From contig CM043698.1 of the NCBI GenBank assembly GCA_023935145.1, positions 80,928,001-80,992,000 on the forward strand: 64,000 nucleotides of DNA. The letters are read 5' to 3'. The notes under the pieces were generated by a model, which was not told the DNA's origin, made no database searches, and saw only the letters and a list, made by a program, of their open reading frames with translations. The position numbers and the translations under genes are program-made. The first letter of the stretch is position 1, and the number at the start of each line of letters is the position of its first letter. Positions 56,799 through 64,000 of this stretch are shown here, one piece after another. The stretch comes from Bretschneidera sinensis (taxonomy: Eukaryota; Streptophyta; Magnoliopsida; Brassicales; Akaniaceae).

Positions 56799-57313
56799 TT
56801 TCAAGAGGTCTATATATATAAAAATAAATAAAAAAACAATACCATTTTGAGGAAATAGATTAATATGATGACATATTGACATGTTATATCAGGTAGAAGG
56901 GCATCGAGGGCACGCAGTCTACTATTGTGAAAGATTAAAAGATGACATATTTCTAGTTACATCCATGTTGTGAAAGGAATTCATAAACAAATTAACAAAC
57001 AAACCAAATTTACTCAAATTAATAATCTAGCATTCTTTTTACATGTTTAACTTTTATCTTTTATTTTTTTTCATCATTTGTGAGAAATACATAATCTCAC
57101 AATTAATGTATTTATAGATCTCGCATGATACATTAATTTATGGATTCCACGCAATAAACGAAAAATTAAGTTTTAATATTGTAAAATGATGAAAAAAATA
57201 AAAGATAGAAAGCTAAATCCCATTTCACAAAGTTTATCATTTAAACCAAATTCAAGAAACAATCAAGCATTTTAAAAAATTTATAAGTTGTATCAACTAA
57301 AAATATGAGTTTA
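56799..57313. other. Intergenic sequence, nothing recognised
   Basis: AT-rich sequence upstream of the VQ gene, with no gene, repeat or RNA signal seen. Confidence 0.6.
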
Positions 57314-57624
57314 TTATGGTGACGTTGATATAAAAGACGTTGTGTAACTTTTTGATACCATTTGATAGTAATTTAGAATACTATTTAACAGTTATTATAT
57401 CATTTGACAGTAAATTGAGATATCATTCGAAAATTATTAGTAAAATGATGCTATTATTTTAATAAAAAAAGTTATATGATAGTAATTGAGTACCATTTAA
57501 CAGTAATTTAAATATTATTAAATAGTATCAAATTATTGTGAAGTGATACCATTATAAAAATTTATTATCAAATAATATTTCATGAACACCATAGTTGCAT
57601 AATTTATATCAACGACACCATAGT
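57314..57624. mobile_element. MITE of about 310 bases with terminal inverted repeats
   Basis: The left end reads tatggtgacgttgatataaa, and the reverse complement of the right end (57603-57623) reads ctatggtgtcgttgatataa, a near-perfect inverted match of about 20 bases. The interior is AT-rich with repeated accatttga(t/c)agtaatt words. No coding capacity. The TSD is not clear, so the superfamily is undecided. Confidence 0.65.
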
Positions 57625-58232
57625 TACATCTCTATTAAAGATATATAAAGAAAATTAACAATAATCACGTATACAATGAATAATTTTTTTTCCTTTTTTA
57701 TTTACTAGGGTGTTCCTTTTCTCTTATTGAAGTAAAGATAATCCAAATAAAAATTGAGACATTAAATGCAATATAAAAAAAAATTGAGACATCAAATGCA
57801 ACCGGTAAACTATACTCATAGTCACTACTACAATAATGAAAAAAAGAAAAAAAAAACATAATATAGATGAAATCGAGCATAATAACGTAGGTATTGGTCC
57901 TATATTGTAAGCTAAAAAGAAAAGTATTCTCATCAATCAAATATTTCAGCTATAAAAATTTTCTACATTTGATTCTAATTATTGTTAAAAAAATCCAACT
58001 TGCAATGAAACTCGCTATAAAATGAAATTAAAAGGAAATCCGACTCTTTTCAAATGAAGCTGACATACATGAACAGGACATACCGCAACAATTTATTTGG
58101 TGGTCTGCCCTTGAACAAATATGAAAAGCAATATTGATAGTGTCATTATTAAAAGGATATTATTTAATTTAAAACGCTCATTAATTAGTTTGAAGAAGAC
58201 ATTTTATTATTATTTACTGTATTATTTTTTTA
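57625..58232. other. Intergenic sequence, nothing recognised
   Basis: AT-rich, with a duplicated short word (aaaaattgagacat.aaatgcaa at about 57751 and 57780). Open frames of 70-80 codons are hydrophobic and AT-driven, not gene-like. Confidence 0.6.
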
Positions 58233-58373
58233 CAGAGGACCTTTCAAACATTCCTTATCACAGCAGATAGGTGTGTCGTTTTCCATTGCCAATTCAAGAT
58301 CTACAACTTTGGCGCTGGCTGTCTTAAATGCGAAAGACAAGGCAATGCTTCCATTAGCATAAATACGAGGATC
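58233..58373 (-). other. Exon-like open stretch of 47 codons, unidentified
   Basis: The minus strand is open between stops and reads a balanced, protein-like text (PRIYANGSIALSFAFKTASA, then DLELAMENDTPICCDKECLK). It stands out in base composition from the AT-rich surroundings. A possible acceptor (ttttgag, 58374-58380) and donor (GTAAAA from about 58234) flank it. I do not recognise the protein; it may be a stray exon. Confidence 0.35.
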
Positions 58374-58768
58374 TCAAAAATTAAAATTTCTCTCAAGTGT
58401 GCGTGCGCCTGCGCGCGCGAGTATGTGTATATATATAGCAAAAAAGATTTTATCATACGTGTACCATATAGTTTTAAGAAAATTTTAAATTCACATAGAT
58501 ATTAGTTATTTTTTATTATTGAGATTTTATCTTTAAAATCCATTCACTTAAATTTTAGGCAAAAAACATAACCACAATAATTAAATTGACAAAACAAACT
58601 AATATAAAAAATATACATAAGAATTTTAAGGTGGTTCAACAACCTTTTTGCCTACATCTACCATTAAATCCACAACTTTATTAATTTTCAATGACAACTT
58701 TAGGAAGAGCAAAGTTGTTAAACTCTCACTAACTCATAACCCAAAAGCCCTGATACACCTAAAGCTCT

Positions 58769-60469
58769 TGTTAGGATTTTGTCTCAAATCCTCACAAGGA
58801 GGACATCTAATTGGTTTGAAAAAAATGATTTCCTATTTTGTAATTGCTTATTCTAGTAGGAGTATAGTAGTAGTTTCCTATTAAATTGTTGATTGTACAA
58901 GTATTAGTAGTTTACTATAATGTTGTTATTTTCCTAATAGTATTAGAAAAATGTCCTCTATTTAAAAAGAGTCTTAAAGAATGTTTGAGGCACACAAATA
59001 ATTTCAATATACATTGTAAATCAAAGGGAATTACTACTAAAGTTAGTATGAGAGTTTTGGGTGCATTGGGGTTTTAAGTTGTCAAGTAGAGATAGCACTT
59101 ACAACTAGAGCTAGGCTGAAAGCTTTGATTGTATTGGGCTTTTGGGTTGTGAGGTTGTGAGAGTTTAGCAACTTTGCTCTTTCTAAAGTTGTAGTTAAAG
59201 ATTAATAAAGTTTTGAATTTATTTGTGGACGTAAGCAAAGAGGTTATCGAACCACTTTAAATTATTGTGTTCTTGCTCTTTATTTCTTTTTTCTATTTAA
59301 CTGTTGTGGTTGTGCTTTTACCTAAAATTTGAGTAGATGGATTTTAGAGATAAAATACTAACATGTGGTATCAGAGTTATGGTTGCGATGGAAAAAACAT
59401 TAAAGAGAGGTAAAATTAATATTCAGTTATTTGATGAGGAGAATGATTTCTTTCTTTGGCATTCTGTCAAAGATGTGTTGACGCTACAATGGCTCTACAA
59501 GATGATTGAAGAGTCCAAGCCCCTGAGATGATGAAAGAAGTTTGGGAAGATACATCGATGAGAACAGTCAGCATAATTCGTTTGGCGTTGGCTCCAGAGA
59601 TAATGTACAACATATTGTTCGAGACATCTCCGAAGATTTTGTGGGATAAAATTGAGAGGCCCTACAAAGAGACGTCTCTAATCAATTGTATAGACTTAAA
59701 GGATGAAGATATTGATGAATTGATGAAGGAGAAACTTTGGATAGATGGGGAGGTTCCCGCAGTACCTCTAGAGAGAGATAAGTTGAAGAGGCTCTTAGTG
59801 TTTAAGGATGAAGAATTGTTCATGAATATAACAAGAGATGAGCCAAACAATGAGAGGATGATTGCTTCAAAAAGTAAGTGGAGGAGATGGGAAGACCAAA
59901 GAGAAAGATCACACCAACCAAAGAAGAAAGTTAAATTTATGATAAGGTGGAGAATTTAGCCAATGTGGAGATTTGTTGGGATTTTGGCCCAAATCCCCAT
60001 AAGGAGGACTTCTAATTGGCTTGGGAAAAGTGATTTCCTATTTTATAATAGCTTATTCTAGTATAAGTAGTAGTAGTTTCCTATTGAATTGTTGTTTGTT
60101 CTAGTAGGAGTAATAGTAGTTTCCAATGTTGTTATTTTCTTTGTAGTATTAGGAAAATATCCACTATATAAAGATGGTCCTAGAAAAGGTTTGAGGCACT
60201 CTATCAGAGTGGTTTACTAGTAGAGCAGGGATAGGAGCTTTGGGTGTATTGGGTTATCTGTAGCAAGAGTTTAGCAACTTTACTCTTCCTAAAGTTGTAA
60301 TTGAAGATTAATAAAGTTGTGAATTTGTTGGTTGATATAGGCAAAGAGGTTGTCGAACCACGTTAAATTGTTGTGTTCTGACTCTTTGTTTATTTTGTCT
60401 ATTTAACTGTTGTGGTTGTGCTTTTGCCTAAAATTTGAGTAGGTGGATTTTAGAGGTAAAATTCCAACG
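58769..60469 (+). mobile_element. Copia-3, gag-only deletion derivative of a Copia element
   Basis: LTRs at 58769-59363 and 59974-60469 flank an initiator-Met-type primer site (tggtatcagagtt, 59366-59378), a short gag remnant and a polypurine tract (aatgtggagatt, ending 59973). Perfect TSDs GCTCT lie at 58764-58768 and 60470-60474. It is inserted in a solo LTR of its own family in the opposite direction. The last base of the 3' LTR has changed (CAACG for CAACA). Confidence 0.88.
59388..59959 (+). pseudogene. Copia-3 gag remnant
   Basis: Starts at ATG 59388 (MEKTLKRGKINIQLFDEEND, the Copia gag N-terminal pattern ending in F.LWH). A TGA after SKPLR closes this part. Coding continues in the next frame, with the open piece 59528-59959, reading SIIRLALAPEIMYNIL and ILWDKIE, the UBN2 core. 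The C-terminal part (DGEVPAVPLERDKL, KKKVKF) is not typical gag; an internal deletion probably joined distant parts. No zinc knuckle or pol is present. Confidence 0.75.
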
Positions 60470-60813
60470 GCTCTCAATCTAGTTTAAGTTCTAAGTGCTC
60501 TCTCTACTTGACAACTCAAAACCTCAATACACCCAAAACTTTCATCCTAACTCTAGTAATTACAATGTACAATGGAATTTTGAGTGTGTCTCAAACCTTC
60601 TCTAAGACCTCTTTTATATTGAGGATATTTTCAGTACTAATAAGAAAAGAACAATATAGGAGAGTACTACTACTATTCCTATTACAACAAGCAACCATTC
60701 AATAGAAAACTACTACTGTATTCCTACACGAATAAGCAACCATAAAATAGGAAACTACTTTTCCAAACCAATTAAAAATATTCTTTGTGAAGATTTGAGC
60801 CAAAATCCCAACA

Positions 60814-61449
60814 CTATCAATTTTTTATCTTTTAACTCGCTAAAAATAAAAAATATTTGGTGAAAACAGCCAATATTAACGTGGATTTAGCTTCTCCCAT
60901 AGTTTTAAGCAAATACTATTGTTTTCCCTATAAGTTAGTCAAACTCTAATTTGCACTCTATACTTTCAGTTACTACAATTTCTATTCTCACTTTATACCT
61001 TCAAACCTAATAGCTAGTATAATACAATCAAAATTAAAATTAAAATTAAAAAGAAAAAATCATATGTGAGATGTTGTGAGCAGAGATGGATCCAAAAATC
61101 TTGGTTACTGGGAATAAAATTATTAAAATATTATAATTTGAGAGAAAATATAAAAACATTTTAAAAAATACATATTAGAAATATTTATTGTAATATCATT
61201 AATATGAAATTTTTTATATAGAAAAAATTTAAATAGAATATCGACAGAACTATAATAATAATAATAACTATTTTTATATATAAGTATAATTTTCACTATG
61301 TTTTAAAAGAATAAAAGCCCCAAATGTTAAGTAAAATTCTTGAGTGGAGAAAGCTTAAAGAAATAGAAGATGAAAGATTGAGAGAGAAAAAGAAAGAGAG
61401 ATAAGAAAATTATAATTGAAGTTTTAGCGGGGTGGTTGAGACTCTCGCT
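60814..61449. other. Intergenic sequence, nothing recognised
   Basis: AT-rich with low-complexity runs (aataataataataa, near 61250; ggagaaagagag-like, near 61380). No gene seen. Confidence 0.6.
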
Positions 61450-61985
61450 CTCATTGTCAAGAATGTTTGTGGTTAAATATTTCCTCACGTTATGTGGAGT
61501 GACTTATATGAACTAACACTTGAGTCTAGCTCTTGTGTATTATGCTAATTGTTTTTTTTTTTTCAAGTTTAAAACTGCTTATTGTAAAACTTTTGGGAGT
61601 TGGAGACAACTTTTCATCTTTTAAATTATTGTAGAAAGTACCTTGAAATTTTTAATAGGGGTATTTTATTAGTTTAAAAATTCTCAAAATGTACTCAATT
61701 GTTTAGAGTGTTTGGGTTCTAGTATTTCCGCATGCTATGTGGAGTGAGGCATGTTTTGCCCTGTGAATTGACTTATATGAACTAACACTTGAGTTTGACT
61801 CTCGTGTATAATGTTAATTGCTTTTTTTTTAAAAAAAATTTCAAGTTTAAAATTGTTTATCGTAAAACTATTTGGAGTTGAAGACATCTTTCATCTTTTT
61901 AATTACTTCAGAAAATACCTTTAAATTTTTAATAGAGGCATTTTATTAGTATTAAAAAATCTTTAAAGTACTTAATCATCCTTAT
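61450..61985. repeat. Two diverged tandem copies of about 270 bases
   Basis: The text cttatatgaactaacacttgagt, gtgtat.atg.taattg, a T-run, caagtttaaaa.tg.ttat.gtaaaac and tttttaata.aggg.attttattagt occurs twice, from about 61500 and from about 61770. No coding sense. The family was not identified. Confidence 0.7.
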
Positions 61986-62013
61986 TTAGATTCATCCCAA
62001 CTGAATATAAGGG

Positions 62014-62519
62014 TGATGTATGGGAAAATTCCATCTCCAATGACATGATGACATGTGTCAATCTCCAAGGTAAAAATAATAATTTTATAACCACGACAAA
62101 ACAACAAATCTCCTCCCGGCACATGGCTTAGGCATAATGGTAATTTCACACCAAAAGACCTGATGCTATTCTACCACTCCAACTTTTGGATAAACTCATA
62201 TGACTCATAGATAACTCCCAAAAGAAGCTACTCTTATCTTAACACTACAATTGTTCTCCTAATCGGACTCTGTTCCGACACACTATAAAAATGAATTTTC
62301 ATGAATCAAAAGGTACACATAATTTTTCATCCACAACTCTTGATTTTATGTAGCTCATTTTGTTTCTCAAAAAACGCCATATACTAACTTAGACATCGGA
62401 GAGTCCTCCGGAGGCACACCCCCCTTCGACCCTCCGTGACTTTAGGTTTTTGCCTCATTTTGTGTATGCAGGTCACACTTCTCGACTGTTCTAATTCCGA
62501 TAGATTTTCAGCATCAACA
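62014..62519 (+). repeat. 5' LTR of a second Tat-lineage Gypsy element
   Basis: Begins TGATGTATGGGAAAATTCC (or TG at 62017) and ends cagcatcaaca. It has a TATA box (tataaaaa, 62284-62291) and the typical Tat LTR text actaacttagacatcggag and gaggcacacccc before the end. The bases after it (gattagtactataagg) look like a decayed primer site. The element continues beyond the window. Confidence 0.72.
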
Positions 62520-62576
62520 GATTAGTACTATAAGGAGGGTCTTCTTCTCTGAAGGATTAAGGACGTACATGTTATC

Positions 62577-64000
62577 ATGCCACCTAAAAGTACTGTCGGA
62601 GCTAGTTCAATTGCCACATGAGCATCTATTCGACAACAATCAGCTAATCCACAACTTTCTGCCATCTCGGAATATACTAGTTCCGAGCGCAACAACAAGT
62701 CATCAGACAGACGGACTGGGCATGATCTTTAACCAAATCCGATAGAACCCAGATACCAAAAGAATCCAAGAGCCTTGCCTGTTCTGCATCCTATTATCCC
62801 TCAGATTCATGAACAGTTCTAGGAGCTCACCCAACTTATTACCAATCTCGTTATCTAGGTAAGGGGAGGAGCTCGTCACCCCATGCCTCTGTCTTTCTCA
62901 CAACGAAGGTCCCGACAGAAGACACCATCCGAGCGTAATAAATCTATTGGAGGTCAGTCCTCAATTAGATCATCCTTGCGTGCCAAAGTAAGGTCTCGAA
63001 ACTACTCTATATCCAGGTTTTCTTCTAGAGTCAGATCCCGAGGTTTCTCAACTTTAAAAAATCACATTGACCAAGACAAGAGATTGGAGGACATGGACCG
63101 AAGGATAAACAAAGCTTTTAAGGCGAGGAACACCAACATCCTCAATGAACTCAGCTCAAAAGATCCACATTTTACTCACGAAATCCTTGAAGCCCCTCTC
63201 CCTCGACACTTTCCGATCTGCTTATCAAGGTATATGATGGAACCACAGATCCTGTAGATCATCTCCAGTATTACAAAACCACCATGATGCTGCACCGCCA
63301 TCCTGATGCCGTTATGTGCAGAGCTTTTCCTATGACCTTGGAAAATGCTGCTAGCACCTGGTACAATCACTTTAAACCCGGTAGCATCGGTTTTTTCAAA
63401 GAACTCAGTTGCACCTTCGCTTCTCATTTCCTAAGTAGTAAGGGGGCCTCGCAAGACCTCACAAAGCCTCTTCAGCATCATCCAACATAAAAGAGAAAAG
63501 CTCCGAGAATATATCTTTTGATTCAACGCAGCTACTTGGGAAATTCCTGACCTTGACCCTGCTGTCTAAACCTTAGCCTTTTAGAATGGGCTCAAGTTGG
63601 GAACCTTTAGCTTCAAGTTAACCAAGCACCCTCCTAGGGATTTGAATGACATACTCGTCCAAGCTAAGAAATACATGATCGCAGAAGACGACCAGGTGTT
63701 CAGGAGAGAAATAGAGGGTGGAATGAAAAAAGGGATCCTAATGAGCCTAGGGAAAGCTCCATAAAAAAATCACGCCCAAAAGGGAAGGCAAGAGCCCCCC
63801 TTAACTTTCAGAACTTCACTCCTCTAAGTGCCTCCAAGACGAACATACTCCTGAGTATCCAAGACCGGGACCTCATTCATTGGCCTCCAAGACCTCTCTA
63901 TCCAAGTGAAAACTGAGCTAAGTGGTGCCGCTTCCATAAGGATAATGGCCACGACACCGAGGAATGTCACGCCCTGAAACAGGAGATCAAATCTCTCATT
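62577..64000 (+). pseudogene. gag of the second Tat-lineage element, partial
   Basis: Starts at ATG 62577 (MPPKSTVGASS), stops after 14 codons and continues in pieces. The open part 62883-63257 is basic (RSRNYSISRFSSRVRSRGF) and ends in HFTHEILEAPLPRHF. The Retrotrans_gag fold follows in another frame at 63260-63490 (YYKTTMMLHRHPDAVMCRAF, ENAASTWYNHFKPGSI). Further on, near 63910-63990, the Tat zinc-knuckle text is readable (CRFHKDNGHDTEEC). Several frameshifts and stops make it non-functional. Pol lies beyond the right edge. Confidence 0.8.

Larger units (their letters stand above)
58517..60813 (-). mobile_element. Solo LTR of the Copia-3 family, interrupted
   Basis: Minus-strand LTR from 60813 (TGTTGGGATTTTGGC) to about 58517, split at 58769-60474 by a plus-strand member of the same family. 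Without the insertion it is about 590 bases, the same as the LTR of the inserted element. No primer site or internal sequence adjoins it. Its own TSD was not identified. Confidence 0.78.

Noticed and set aside
58382..58440. Alternating purine-pyrimidine stretch (gtgtgcgtgcgcctgcgcgcgcgag) as a Z-DNA or CpG regulatory site
   Set aside because: Short and isolated, with no gene start next to it.

Overview
The window looks like nuclear DNA of a flowering plant, probably a eudicot. It is AT-rich and packed with plant-type LTR retrotransposons (Copia/Tork, Gypsy/Athila, Gypsy/Tat, chromovirus/Tekay), has a plant L1-type LINE, several miniature terminal-repeat elements, and two plant gene sequences (a nucleoside-diphosphate kinase fragment with a spliceosomal intron, and a VQ-motif protein). 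I cannot name a species. No rRNA, tRNA, CRISPR or bacterial-type feature was seen. Boundaries were found by eye from LTR ends (TG...CA), primer-binding sites, polypurine tracts and target-site duplications (TSDs); no alignment was run.

Left part (1-46 kb) is a nest of retrotransposons. The 3' end of a Copia element (Copia-1, +) occupies 1-3026. It sits beside a gag-only Athila-like element (3037-9143, -, TSD GATCC) and a second, internally deleted copy of the Copia family (Copia-2, 9669-13405, -, TSD AGTTT/AGATT). All three lie in an unclassified LTR-like repeat (REP-A copy 1), whose second copy at 42440-44030 preserves the empty sites. From about 15.2 to 27.2 kb lies a decayed Tat-lineage Gypsy element (-). 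Its integrase is split by a different, plus-strand Athila element (15834-21799, TSD ATAGC/ATAGT on the host strand). From 27218 to 37095 lies a decayed Tekay-type chromovirus (+), whose 5' LTR holds a solo LTR of the Copia family (28688-29620, TSD TATTT). The sequence then re-enters the 5' internal region of the Tekay element and passes into a 2.2-kb direct tandem duplication (37054-41506), REP-A copy 2 with a SINE-like insertion, and the 3' half of a LINE.

Middle part (46-50.3 kb) holds a probable Helitron 3' terminus and a cluster of miniature LTR elements (here TRIM-A, -B and -C), recognised by initiator-Met-type primer-binding sites next to short LTRs.

Right part (50.3-64 kb) is the most gene-like. 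A two-exon nucleoside-diphosphate kinase fragment (-) lacks its first coding exon and has an early stop. It is flanked by inverted, related, long terminal sequences, which suggests capture by a Mutator-type element. An intact intronless VQ-motif protein gene (-) follows at 55840-56388; it is the only confidently intact plant gene in the window. Then come a small MITE, a solo LTR (-) with a same-family Copia derivative inserted in the opposite orientation (TSD GCTCT), and the 5' LTR and gag of another Tat-lineage Gypsy element (+) that runs off the end.

Almost every long open frame outside the VQ gene belongs to a broken retroelement.
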